A stretch of 64,000 nucleotides of DNA, from positions 2,604,001 to 2,668,000 of the forward strand of contig JAVSGI010000005.1 of the NCBI GenBank assembly GCA_032334235.1. Direction: 5' to 3'. The stretch comes from Paracoccaceae bacterium Fryx2. GTDB lineage: Bacteria; Pseudomonadota; Alphaproteobacteria; Rhodobacterales; Rhodobacteraceae. The first letter of the stretch is position 1, and every line of letters starts with the position of its first letter. The position numbers were made by a program, and so were the translations under genes. The notes under the pieces were generated by a model, which saw nothing but the letters and a program-made list of their open reading frames with translations, ran no database searches and was not told the origin of the DNA. Positions 38,554-47,287 of the stretch are shown here, piece by piece.

Positions 38554-38582
38554 TTGCCTGAAGGGGGTCCGTGAGTTATACC
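38554..38582 (+). promoter_or_regulatory. Possible sigma-70 type promoter of the YjbE-like gene
   Basis: TTGCCT and TATACC are 17 bases apart, ending 32 bases before the ATG at 38615. Four of six bases match each consensus box. The 109-bp gap after the yjbF gene leaves room for separate transcription of the peptide. By-eye call only. Confidence 0.35.
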
Positions 38583-38614
38583 AAAATCTAGGTTTCAAAA
38601 TTGGGGTTCCAGCC

Positions 38615-38872
38615 ATGAAAAAAGTCTTTGCCATTGCGTCCGCCGCTGCGCTCGCAACTGCCATGTCGACCAGTGCTTACGCGCAGGTTGCTGAAAGTGG
38701 CGCGACCGGCACCAGCCTTCCGCCCCAACTCGCCAGCCTCGTTGGCGGCGCCGGTGGTCTGTCGGTTGGCGTGATCATCGGTATCGTCGTGATCGGCACC
38801 CTGCTGATCGTGACGATCCTGAACGACGACGGCACGACGACCACGACCACGACGACCGCCCTGCCGTCCTGA
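38615..38872 (+). CDS. YjbE/GfcA-like small exported Thr-rich peptide
   Basis: 85-residue protein with signal peptide MKKVFAIASAAALATAMSTS (cut near AYAQ), a Gly-rich stretch, a hydrophobic segment (LSVGVIIGIVVIGTLLIVTI) and a Thr-rich tail (DGTTTTTTTTALPS). E. coli YjbE also ends in a Thr run and is co-encoded with YjbF and YjbH, so this is probably the positional counterpart despite low sequence identity. The run of ACG/ACC codons is a possible site of length change. Own terminator downstream. Confidence 0.75.
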   Translation: MKKVFAIASAAALATAMSTSAYAQVAESGATGTSLPPQLASLVGGAGGLSVGVIIGIVVIGTLLIVTILNDDGTTTTTTTTALPS

Positions 38873-38896
38873 TCAACGCGCGGCGTGAGCTTCAAT

Positions 38897-38918
38897 GACG
38901 GGTCCTTCGGGGCCCGTC
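38897..38918 (+). terminator. Terminator of the polysaccharide operon
   Basis: 9-bp stem (GACGGGTCC / GGGCCCGTC, one G-U pair) closed by a stable TTCG tetraloop, followed by ATTGCATTTG. It lies between the peptide gene and the end of the converging tamB. Confidence 0.75.
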
Positions 38919-38939
38919 ATTGCATTTGTGCCCTGCCTA

Positions 38940-41900
38940 TCAGTAGTTCTTTTCCAGATAGACTCCGATGCCGGTGTTGCCGTCGCTTCCGGCGCTGCCG
39001 CGCACGGTGACTGACCGGGTGACATCCAGATTCAGGTTTATCTCGCTCTTGCCCTGCTGATCGACGATGATTTCGGTATAGAGGTTTTTCGACAGGTAGC
39101 GTCCGGCCCTGACCGAGGCCCCGCCGTTTTCGTCGGTCATAAGATCCAGATCGTCCAGCCCGAAGCCCTGACGCAACTTGCCCACGATCCCCTCGCCGCC
39201 GCGACCTGCCAGGTTGGCGACCGCCCCGGCAAGCTGCGCCGCCTGAAACGGCGACAGCGAGTTCAGCGCACGCCCGAACAGCAGCCGCGCCAGCACCTCT
39301 TCTTCGGGCAGCGGCGGGCTGGAGGCAAAGCTGACCACAGGCTCGTTCGCAGGGCCGGTGAGCAGCACCGAACTGGTTATGCCGTCGCTTTCATTGGAAG
39401 CGGCAATCTGAACGTAGGGAACGAAATCGCCTTCAAGCTGCAGCCGCGCCTGCGTCAGGTCGAGCCGCTTGCCCAGGATGTCGAGCCGGCCACGGATCAG
39501 GTCGAACGCGCCGCTGGGGACCACCGCGGCGGTGGTGCCGCCCAGCCGCAATTCGCCGCCGAGTTCCGCATCCAGCCCGCGACCGCGGATGAACACCCGG
39601 TTCGGCGCCAGGATCACCAGATTCAGCGGGTATGGCCGACGGCTGACGCTGCCGGTTTGCTCGCCATTCTCGCCCAGCAGCCCGGCCCGCACGCGGGTCG
39701 CGCGCACCGCAGCCGGTTCACCGACGTGGTCCAGCCCCGGCAGGGCGCCGACGCCACCCAGCCCGGTGGACGGGATGCGCAATTCGGTTTCGGTCAGCGT
39801 GATCTGTCCGGCGATGACGGCCCCGCCGGCCAGCGCGCCGCGCAGGGTCACCGCGCCATTCGCAAGGGTTTCGAACAGTGCGGGGTCTTTCAGCACCGCG
39901 CGGCCCAACGTCACCGTCAGATCGGCGTCATAGGGGGCGGTCAGCCCGATGCTGCCGGCCATATCCAGGCCGCCGCCCGCATCGACCGCGCTGGTGGCGG
40001 AAATCTGCGCCCGCCCGCCCGCCAGATCGGCCCGCGCCTCGACCCGTTCCAGCGCGATGTTCCGCCCCGCGTCGGTGACCCGGCCGCCCGACAGTGTCAC
40101 CGGCCCCGAAAGCGATGCCAGCGCCAGCGGCCCGTCCAGCCGCAGGTCGAAGCGCAGCGGCCCGGAAACGGCGCGCGGCTCGATGAAGGCATTGGCGAGC
40201 GCCGCCTGCGCGGTGCCCTGAATCGCAAGGTCCGCCTGCGCCAGATCCTGAGACACGCGCCCGGCCACGGTCGCCGCAATCTGCCCCGGCCCGGTGCCGC
40301 GCAGATCGACCTGGTAGCCCTGCGCATCCTCGACCGCCGTGCCGGTCACCGTCAGCACGCCGGGAAAATCTTCCAGAACCAGCCCCAGATCGGCAAGCCG
40401 CGCCGAAAGCGTCACCTCGCGCCGGTCGCCGCTGACGATGCCCTGCACCTCTGCGGTCAGGGCCGGGTTGGCAAGGCTGGCGTTGCGTATCCTGATCCGG
40501 CCATCGGCAATGTCGACCGCGACCGCCAGCCGGCTTTCGCCCCGCAGTAGCCGGTCGGCCTGCGCCTGCCCGACGGCAAGGCCGGTGCCGGTGGCGTTCA
40601 GCGTCAGGCTGCCGTCCTCGGGCGTGCCGACGAAACGGGCCTGCCCGCTCAGCGCGCCGCGATAGCCGCCGCCCAGCGCCGCAAGATCGCTGAACGCCAG
40701 ATCGGCGGTCACGTCGCTGCCCGAGGGCGCCAGCGCGCCGCGGGCATTGGCCTTCAGTGTTGCCGCCGTGACCACCAGCGAGCGCAGGTCCACCGTGCCG
40801 TCGGCAATCGCCGCCTCCAGCACCACCTGCGACGGGCCGCGCAGCAGCGCATCGACCTGCGGCTGACCCATGGCCAGCCCGTCGCCGCGCGCATCCAGCG
40901 TCACGGTACCGGCCTCGGGCGTGCCGATGAAGCGGGCCTGCCCTGTCAGGCTGCCCCGGTAGGCCGCGCCCAGCACCGAAAGGTCGGCAAAGGCCAGATC
41001 GGCGGTCACGTCGCTGCCGTCGCTGGCGATCCGGCCGCTGCCGGTTGCGGTCAGGCTGGCCGCGGTGATGTTCAGGCTGCGCAACAGGGTGCCCTGCGTG
41101 TCGCGCAGGATCGACGCGGCGATGCGCGACGTGCCTTGCAGCAGGCGGTCAAGCTCGGGCTGGCTGAAGGAAAGATCGGTGCCGCTGATCACCGTCTCGA
41201 TGTCGAAGCTGCCTGCCAGCAGCGCGGCTTTGCCCGAAAGGTCGATCTGGCCCTTGCCCGCCAGCGCCCGCCCGGCCAGACCGGAGGCGCGCGAGAGATC
41301 GTCAAACCGTGCCTGCGCAGTGCCGGTGACCGCAAGCCCGCTGGACAAACCGTCGATCCGGGCATCTGCGGTCAGCCCGTAACCGCTGCCCAGAAGCGTC
41401 AGGTCCGACAGATCGACCGTGCCCTGCCCCTGTTGCCAGCCGAGGTTCGCCTTGCCGGTGATCGCATCGCCCAGCGCCTGCGCGGTGGCCGGATCGGCCG
41501 GAACCAGCCCGCTGGCAGCAAACTCCAGCGCCGCCGTCACCGCCATCATGGGCGAACGGGTGATCCGGCCGGCGGCCTCTATCTGCACCACGTCGGCACT
41601 GAAGTCGGCGCGGTTGAGGCCCAGCACCGCCACGCTGCCCTGCCAGGCGTCACCCTTGGATGCATCGAAATCCAGCGCCAGATCGGCAGATTGCACCCGG
41701 GTTTCCACGTCCGTGGTCAGGGGCAGCAGCACCTCCCCCCCCTCGGCCAGCCCCAGCGTGCCGGTCAGGGCAAAGCTTTGGGGCAACCCGTCCGAGGCCA
41801 GCCGCAGCGCGCCCTGCAGCTGCATGGCGCGGGTGGCAAGGCGCAGCGTCTGCAGGTCCAGCGCGCCATCGGCCGCCCGGCTGCCGGCCACGGCCAGCGT

Positions 41901-42761
41901 CACGTCCGGCCCGAAGAAGGTCGCGTATTCCGGCAGGAACAGCGGTGCCATGTTGCCGCCAATGTCGGCGCGGAAGCCCAGGGCACCCGCGCCATCGCCG
42001 GTCAGGGTGACGGTGCCCGCCAGCCGGTCGGTGCCGTTCGAGGCCAGCGCGATGTTGGCGGCAAACGACTCCAGCGGGCCATCGCCCTTCAACGTCAGCG
42101 CCACGGCCGGCGCGCCCGGCAGGCCCAGCAGCGTGGTGGCCAGACCGCCGACACCCTCGGCAGCCTCCAGGTCCAGCACCAGTTGCCGGGTTTCGTTGGC
42201 GTAACCCGCGTTCAGGACAAACCTGCCCTCCGGCCCGTCGTCCGTCCGTTCCAGTGTCAGGGTGGCGGTGCCCTCGCCGCCCGAAAGCTGCATCGCCGCC
42301 GTCACCCGGCCCTCGACCGGCTGACCCAGCAGGGTTTCGCCCAGCACCACCCGCTCTGCCGCGATCTGCCCGATATCCACAGACACCGGCAGGTCGGGCA
42401 GCGCAAAGCCGCGCGCCTCGGGCGAGGGCAGGCCCTCTTCGCCGCCATCGGGCGCGCGTGCCACGATGATCTCCTCAGCCGTCAGTTCGTTGACCAGAAC
42501 CTGCCCCCGCAGCAGCGCGGCACGGCTCCAGTCAAGCGACACCCCGCGCAGGGTCAGCCAGACGCCGGTGGCATCGGCAATCGTCAGTTCTTCGATCGTG
42601 GCGCGGGACGACAGCGCGCCCGCAAAGCCGGTGATGATGACCTGACGCCCCGCGCCGGACAGGTTGTCCTCCAGCAAGGCCGTAAGGTATCCGCGGTCAT
42701 CCTGCGCCTGCGCCGCAAAGGGCAGCAGCATCAGGGCCAGTAGGGTAAGTAGCCACCGCAT
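38940..42761 (-). CDS. tamB: Translocation and assembly module protein TamB
   Basis: 1273-residue envelope-spanning protein of the AsmA/TamB (DUF490) group, thought to bridge the inner and outer membranes in autotransporter assembly and phospholipid transport. N-terminal signal/anchor MRWLLTLLALMLLPFAAQA; long beta-rich body; conserved C-terminal domain (PYVQIAASNESDGITSSVLL, then VLARLLFGRALNSLSPFQAA, ending GIGVYLEKNY). Near residues 530, 630 and 730 the body contains three copies of a unit of about 100 residues. Its ATG overlaps the tamA stop (TGATG), so the pair is coupled. Confidence 0.92.
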   Translation of the reverse strand: MRWLLTLLALMLLPFAAQAQDDRGYLTALLEDNLSGAGRQVIITGFAGALSSRATIEELTIADATGVWLTLRGVSLDWSRAALLRGQVLVNELTAEEIIVARAPDGGEEGLPSPEARGFALPDLPVSVDIGQIAAERVVLGETLLGQPVEGRVTAAMQLSGGEGTATLTLERTDDGPEGRFVLNAGYANETRQLVLDLEAAEGVGGLATTLLGLPGAPAVALTLKGDGPLESFAANIALASNGTDRLAGTVTLTGDGAGALGFRADIGGNMAPLFLPEYATFFGPDVTLAVAGSRAADGALDLQTLRLATRAMQLQGALRLASDGLPQSFALTGTLGLAEGGEVLLPLTTDVETRVQSADLALDFDASKGDAWQGSVAVLGLNRADFSADVVQIEAAGRITRSPMMAVTAALEFAASGLVPADPATAQALGDAITGKANLGWQQGQGTVDLSDLTLLGSGYGLTADARIDGLSSGLAVTGTAQARFDDLSRASGLAGRALAGKGQIDLSGKAALLAGSFDIETVISGTDLSFSQPELDRLLQGTSRIAASILRDTQGTLLRSLNITAASLTATGSGRIASDGSDVTADLAFADLSVLGAAYRGSLTGQARFIGTPEAGTVTLDARGDGLAMGQPQVDALLRGPSQVVLEAAIADGTVDLRSLVVTAATLKANARGALAPSGSDVTADLAFSDLAALGGGYRGALSGQARFVGTPEDGSLTLNATGTGLAVGQAQADRLLRGESRLAVAVDIADGRIRIRNASLANPALTAEVQGIVSGDRREVTLSARLADLGLVLEDFPGVLTVTGTAVEDAQGYQVDLRGTGPGQIAATVAGRVSQDLAQADLAIQGTAQAALANAFIEPRAVSGPLRFDLRLDGPLALASLSGPVTLSGGRVTDAGRNIALERVEARADLAGGRAQISATSAVDAGGGLDMAGSIGLTAPYDADLTVTLGRAVLKDPALFETLANGAVTLRGALAGGAVIAGQITLTETELRIPSTGLGGVGALPGLDHVGEPAAVRATRVRAGLLGENGEQTGSVSRRPYPLNLVILAPNRVFIRGRGLDAELGGELRLGGTTAAVVPSGAFDLIRGRLDILGKRLDLTQARLQLEGDFVPYVQIAASNESDGITSSVLLTGPANEPVVSFASSPPLPEEEVLARLLFGRALNSLSPFQAAQLAGAVANLAGRGGEGIVGKLRQGFGLDDLDLMTDENGGASVRAGRYLSKNLYTEIIVDQQGKSEINLNLDVTRSVTVRGSAGSDGNTGIGVYLEKNY

Positions 42762-44572
42762 CAGAAGGATTGTCCTATGCCGACGTAAAGTTGCACGCCT
42801 TTGCCGGTATCGCCCGCCACCGGCCCCGCCAGATCGACCCTGATCGGGCCAAACCCGGTGTCATAGCGCACGCCCAGCCCGGCCCCGGCGTGAAAACCGC
42901 CCAGATCGTCAAAGAAATCCAGCGCGCCGACGTGCCCCGCATCGACAAAGCCGACGATGCCGATCTTGTCGGTGACCTTGGCGCGCACCTCGGCCGAGGC
43001 GCCCAGGAACGCCGTGCCGCCGATCTTGAAATCGGCGCGCAGCACGTTGACGCCCAGCGACTGGTAGGGCTGGCCCCGCACCGTGCCGCCGCCGCCCGAG
43101 TAGAACAGGTAGTCGCGCGGCGTGCCCAGCAGGCTTGACCCCAGCACCGCCCCGGCCTGCACCCGGCCTGCGAACACCACCGGGCGCTCTGACCCGAAGC
43201 TGCGGTAGGCGCGGGCATCCAGCTTCATCCGCACCCCGGAATCGGTCGTGCCGAACCCCTGGAAGGGCATGACCTCGGCTTCGACGAAAATGCCCTTGTG
43301 CGCGTCGAGCTTGACATCGCGCGTGTCCCAGATCGCGCCAAGCGGCAGCGACAGGTTGCGGTAGGTGTAGTCGCCGGTAAGGTCGTCGACCCCGGAGATG
43401 CTGTATTCCAGCCCCGCCGTGCCTGTCAGCGTGTCGGTGAAGAAATGGCTCAGCGTCATGCCGATTCCGGCCACGTCGGCCAGATAGTCGGCCTCGTCCA
43501 GATGCGCGACCTCGACATGGAAGCCCAGCGTCGTGTCGGCGGTGAAGGTGGCCGGGCGCGACAGCGTCAGACCCAGTGCGTAGTCCTCGCCGCTTTCCTG
43601 TGCGCCGATGTTGGCGACGTTGCCCTTGATCTCCAGACGTTCGGCCCCGCCCAGCAGGTTGCGGTGCAGCCACGATCCGGTCACCGACAGCCCGTCAAGC
43701 GTCGCCAGTTCGGCCCCGAAGCTGTAGCGGCGGCGCTTGTCCTCGACCACGGTGGCGGTGATGCCCAGAAGGTCGGGGCGGGTGATGTTCTCGTCCTCGG
43801 TCAGCGTGACCGAACGGAACACCCCGGTGCGGCGCAGCCGTTCGGCGCTGCGGGCCAGATCTCTCGGGCTGAACGCCTCGCCTTCGGGCAGGCCCGCGAT
43901 GGCGCGGACGCGGGCTTCGCGCATCCGTTGCTGGCCGGTGACGGTCAGCGGGCCGAACCGCAGCCGAGGGCCGGGGGTCAGCGCCACCTCGGCGGAAAGC
44001 GTGGCGTTGCGGTGATCGGCGGTCAACGACTGCGCGCCGGGCGCGGCCTTGGCGTGACCCGCCTCGCGCCAGCCGTCCACCCCGGCCGCCACCGCATCCT
44101 TGATCAGCCCCGACCGCGCCACCCCGCCGACCACAAAGCCGTCGGGCAGCGCGGTGTCGGGGGTCAGCGGTGCGACGCGGGCGCGGGAAAAGGCGAATGC
44201 CGGGCCGGGCTGCACCTCGACGATGATCTGCCGGATGGTCTTGGGCGCATCCAGCGGCGGGATGCCTGCCGCCTCGCGCCCGTCGACCAGCACGCGAACC
44301 ACCGGCGAATAGTGCCCGGCGGCATAAAGTGCCCCCACAAGGCGGCCATACTCGGCCAGTGCCGCGGCGAAAAGATCCTGAGGATCGCTGACCTTCTCGC
44401 TTTGCGCGGCCACCAGAAGCGAGGCCGACCGCAGATCGGCCAGCAAAGCCGCATCGGCACCGGGCGCGCGAAACTCGAATGATTCAAAGGCGTAAGCGGA
44501 AGGCCCAGCCATCAGGCCGACGCCCAGGCCGACCATCAGGCCGCACGCGGTCCTCAGACGGAAAACGGCCAC
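42761..44572 (-). CDS. tamA: Translocation and assembly module protein TamA (BamA family)
   Basis: 603-residue Omp85 protein. Signal peptide (GLMVGLGVGLMAGPSAYA, cut before FES), POTRA domains (about 30-260, the last with LRFGPLTVTGQQRMREARVR) and a 16-strand barrel with the Omp85 motif as VRGQPYQSLG in place of VRGF. It ends GVQLYVGIGQSF with the terminal Phe required for outer-membrane insertion. GTG start with GGGGG upstream. Operon tamA-tamB, both leftward. The upstream 100 bases to the regulator gene hold no other gene. Confidence 0.92.
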   Translation of the reverse strand: MAVFRLRTACGLMVGLGVGLMAGPSAYAFESFEFRAPGADAALLADLRSASLLVAAQSEKVSDPQDLFAAALAEYGRLVGALYAAGHYSPVVRVLVDGREAAGIPPLDAPKTIRQIIVEVQPGPAFAFSRARVAPLTPDTALPDGFVVGGVARSGLIKDAVAAGVDGWREAGHAKAAPGAQSLTADHRNATLSAEVALTPGPRLRFGPLTVTGQQRMREARVRAIAGLPEGEAFSPRDLARSAERLRRTGVFRSVTLTEDENITRPDLLGITATVVEDKRRRYSFGAELATLDGLSVTGSWLHRNLLGGAERLEIKGNVANIGAQESGEDYALGLTLSRPATFTADTTLGFHVEVAHLDEADYLADVAGIGMTLSHFFTDTLTGTAGLEYSISGVDDLTGDYTYRNLSLPLGAIWDTRDVKLDAHKGIFVEAEVMPFQGFGTTDSGVRMKLDARAYRSFGSERPVVFAGRVQAGAVLGSSLLGTPRDYLFYSGGGGTVRGQPYQSLGVNVLRADFKIGGTAFLGASAEVRAKVTDKIGIVGFVDAGHVGALDFFDDLGGFHAGAGLGVRYDTGFGPIRVDLAGPVAGDTGKGVQLYVGIGQSF

Positions 44573-44674
44573 TCGAACCCCCAGCCCCCAACGTTTTCCA
44601 AACTATTGCAGGTTGTCCATACCGGGGCAATGCGCCGCACGGCAGGCGCGCACAAATGCGCGTGTGCTGTGGTG

Positions 44675-45952
44675 CTATTGTGCCGCAATGTCCCGCCCGG
44701 GCGACAGCAGCCCCTCGCTGATCGCGGAAAGCGCCAGCGCCGCCGCCCCGTGCGCCCACAGAAGGTCGCCCCAGGCGTGGATCTCGATCGGCGGGCGCGG
44801 GCGGCCGGTGACGATGGCCAGGTTCTCCATCTCGGCCAGGGTTTCGGCGGCATAGAGGTAGTCGTAGCGCATCCGTTCGCCCGACAGGATGATCAGCGCC
44901 GGGTCGAACAGGTTGACCACATTGGCCAGCCCCACCGCCAGATAGCGCCCAGCCCGGCGGAAGATCGACCGCGCGGCGGTGTTGCCCGCCTTGGCGTGGT
45001 CGTAAAGGCTTTCCAGCAGCACGGCGATCGACTGGCCTTCCTTGTGGTTCCAGTTCAGCGCCGTGGTCGCCTCGCGCGCCAGGGCATAGTCGGCGACATA
45101 GGCCTCCAGGCACCCGCGCTGGCCGCAGCGGCAAAGCGCGCCGTCGAGTTGCACCTTTGTGTGGCCCAGCTCCATCCCCAGACCCCGCGCGCCGCGATAG
45201 ATGCGGTGGTTCAGCACGAAGCCCATCCCCACGCCATGCTCGATGGTCACCACCGCGAAATCCGACAGCGCCCGCCCGGCGCCGAACCACAGCTCGGCCA
45301 GCGTTACCAGATTGGCGTCGTTGTCGATCTGCACCGGCAGGCATAGCCGGGCCGAGGCGGCGTCGGCCAGTTTGACGCCGCGTTCATGCAGCACTGGCGA
45401 CCACAGCACGGTGCCGCTGGCGCAATCGACAAAGCCCGGCACGCCCAGCCCCACCGCCGACAGGTCCGCCCGGGGCATCCCCGCCTTGGCGCAGACCCGG
45501 TTCAGCAGGGTTTCCGTCGATTCCAGCAGCGTCGCCAGATCCATCGCCCCGGGGCGGCGCGGAATGGTGTCGTCGGCGATCAGGTTGCCCGCGAAATCGA
45601 CGATCACCGCGGTATGCTCGCGGTCCGACAGCTTCATCCCGGCCACGCGGTAGGCCGCCGCCCGCACCCCCAGCGCCACGGCAGGCCGTCCGCGCCCGGC
45701 GTCGCTGTCGCGCGGCACCGCGACCTCCTCGATCAGCCCGGCCTCGATCAGTTCGGATGTGATGGTGGTGACAGACGCCGGCGAGACGCCCAGATCCTTT
45801 GCCACCTGCACCCGGGCGATCAGCCCCGCCGCACGCACCCTCTCGAACACCTGCTGCCGCATCGGGCGCAGGGTATCCGACAGCGGCGGAATCAGCGGCC
45901 CGCAGCCCCGTGCCGCCACGGACGAGACTTCCTTTGGCAGCTGCGGCATCAT
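44675..45952 (-). CDS. xylR: ROK family transcriptional regulator of xylose genes
   Basis: 425-residue regulator. N-terminal winged helix (about 30-75, ARVQVAKDLGVSPASVTTIT) and a ROK sugar-kinase-like domain with DNDANLVTLAELWFGAG and the zinc site LCRCGQRGCLEAYVADYA. Location divergent from xylFHGBA makes it the likely repressor, relieved by xylose or a derivative; this matches ROK-type XylR of other bacteria. Not the AraC-type XylR of E. coli. Start: MM at 45952; the frame stays open upstream without similarity. Confidence 0.85.
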   Translation of the reverse strand: MMPQLPKEVSSVAARGCGPLIPPLSDTLRPMRQQVFERVRAAGLIARVQVAKDLGVSPASVTTITSELIEAGLIEEVAVPRDSDAGRGRPAVALGVRAAAYRVAGMKLSDREHTAVIVDFAGNLIADDTIPRRPGAMDLATLLESTETLLNRVCAKAGMPRADLSAVGLGVPGFVDCASGTVLWSPVLHERGVKLADAASARLCLPVQIDNDANLVTLAELWFGAGRALSDFAVVTIEHGVGMGFVLNHRIYRGARGLGMELGHTKVQLDGALCRCGQRGCLEAYVADYALAREATTALNWNHKEGQSIAVLLESLYDHAKAGNTAARSIFRRAGRYLAVGLANVVNLFDPALIILSGERMRYDYLYAAETLAEMENLAIVTGRPRPPIEIHAWGDLLWAHGAAALALSAISEGLLSPGRDIAAQ

Positions 45953-46067
45953 TTCTTTGGTGCGCAAACAAAAAACTCCACAGTTCAGGCGAACGCTGCC
46001 CGGAAAATGCTGCAAAGCAGCATGAACCGGCTGCATTTCCGGGCTTTTCCAACTTGCCGCACCATTT

Positions 46068-46088
46068 TTATTTTGACAACTGAAATTA
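46068..46088. promoter_or_regulatory. Candidate ROK-regulator operator upstream of xylF
   Basis: TTATTTT, seven bases, GAAATTA: an imperfect inverted repeat in an A/T-rich patch of the divergent region. ROK regulators such as NagC, Mlc and XylR bind A/T-rich palindromes of this shape. TTGACA overlaps it. Not proven. Confidence 0.4.
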
Positions 46089-46165
46089 TTAGCGGCAGGT
46101 TTCGCGGCGTGCCGACGAATCTGTCGGACCGGCCGTCGCAGGCCGCATCCATAGGGAGGATAGAC

Positions 46166-47188
46166 ATGCGTAAATCCATTCTGGCCGCCGTCATTGCCGT
46201 GACCGGCTTTTCTTCGGCCGCACTGGCCCAGGGTCTGACGGTCGGCGTAAGCTGGTCCAACTTCCAGGAAGAGCGCTGGAAGACCGACGAAGCCGCGATC
46301 AAGACCGCGCTGGAAGCCGCCGGTGCGTCCTACGTTTCGGCCGATGCGCAGTCGTCCTCGGCCAAGCAACTGTCCGACATCGAATCGCTGATCGCCCAGG
46401 GCGTCGATGCGCTGATCATCCTCGGGCAGGACACCGCAGCCGTGGTGCCCGCCGTTCAGGCCGCGGCCGACGAGGGCATTCCCGTCGTGGCCTATGACCG
46501 CCTTATCGAAGACCCGCGCGCCTTTTACCTGACCTTCGACAACGTCGAGGTCGGCCGGATGCAGGCCCGTGCCGTTCTCGCCGCCGCGCCGAAGGGCAAC
46601 TATGTGATGATCAAGGGCTCGAACACCGATCCCAACGCAGATTTCCTGCGGGGTGGCCAGCAGGAAGTGCTTCAGGCCGCCATTGACGCGGGCGACATCA
46701 CCATCGTGGGCGAGGCTTACACCGACGGCTGGCTGCCCGCCAACGCCCAGCGCAACATGGAACAGATCCTGACCGAGAATGCCAACAAGGTCGATGCGGT
46801 CGTAGCGTCGAACGACGGCACCGCGGGCGGCGCCGTGGCGGCGCTGACGGCGCAGGGCATGGTGATTCCGGTCTCGGGGCAGGACGGCGACCATGCCGCG
46901 CTGAACCGGGTTGCGGCCGGCACCCAGACCGTTTCGGTCTGGAAGGACGCGCGCGAGCTTGGCAAGGCGGCGGCCGAGATTGCCGTGGCGCTGGCAGGCG
47001 GCACCGCGATGGACGCGATCCCGAACGCGCAGAAGTTCACCACCCCCGGCGGCAACGAGATGAACGCCGTGTTCCTCGCCCCGATGCCGATCACCAAGGA
47101 CAATCTGGCCGCCGTGGTCGATGCGGGCTGGATCACCAAGGATGCGCTCTGCCAGGGCGTGACCGCAGGCCCCGCCCCCTGCAACTGA
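46166..47188 (+). CDS. xylF: Xylose ABC transporter, substrate-binding protein
   Basis: 340-residue periplasmic sugar-binding protein. Signal peptide MRKSILAAVIAVTGFSSAAL (cut near AQG), then LTVGVSWSNFQEERWKTDEA as in XylF, the ribose-binding-type hinge AYDRLIEDPRAFYLTFDNVE, KGSNTDPNADFLRGGQ and VASNDGTAGGAVAAL. AGGGAGGA lies 7 bases before the ATG. First gene of xylFHGBA; a stem-loop after it may keep its transcript level higher than that of the membrane parts. Confidence 0.93.
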   Translation: MRKSILAAVIAVTGFSSAALAQGLTVGVSWSNFQEERWKTDEAAIKTALEAAGASYVSADAQSSSAKQLSDIESLIAQGVDALIILGQDTAAVVPAVQAAADEGIPVVAYDRLIEDPRAFYLTFDNVEVGRMQARAVLAAAPKGNYVMIKGSNTDPNADFLRGGQQEVLQAAIDAGDITIVGEAYTDGWLPANAQRNMEQILTENANKVDAVVASNDGTAGGAVAALTAQGMVIPVSGQDGDHAALNRVAAGTQTVSVWKDARELGKAAAEIAVALAGGTAMDAIPNAQKFTTPGGNEMNAVFLAPMPITKDNLAAVVDAGWITKDALCQGVTAGPAPCN

Positions 47189-47214
47189 TCGCGACCGCGA
47201 CCCTCTGAACGGCT

Positions 47215-47236
47215 GCCCCGGCGTTCCCGCCGGGGC
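47215..47236 (+). promoter_or_regulatory. Intercistronic stem-loop between xylF and xylH
   Basis: GCCCCGGC / GCCGGGGC, 8-bp perfect stem with a 6-base loop, 26 bases after the xylF stop and 52 before xylH. No U tract. Such stems often protect the binding-protein mRNA or cause partial termination. Confidence 0.55.
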
Positions 47237-47287
47237 CACCCTTCACGCCGCGCCGCCGATGCGGCCCGTTTCCACAAAGGAAATCCC

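Noticed and set aside
38840-38872. Thr-codon run in the small peptide gene as a sequencing artefact
   Set aside because: The run keeps the frame to a clean stop and matches the Thr tail of the YjbE family.
40480-41190. TamB repeats as an assembly duplication
   Set aside because: The three units differ at many positions and keep the frame, so they are genuine diverged repeats.
44675-47239. 854-codon frame covering the ROK regulator and running opposite xylF
   Set aside because: The regulator explains only 44675-45952. The rest is the complement of xylF.
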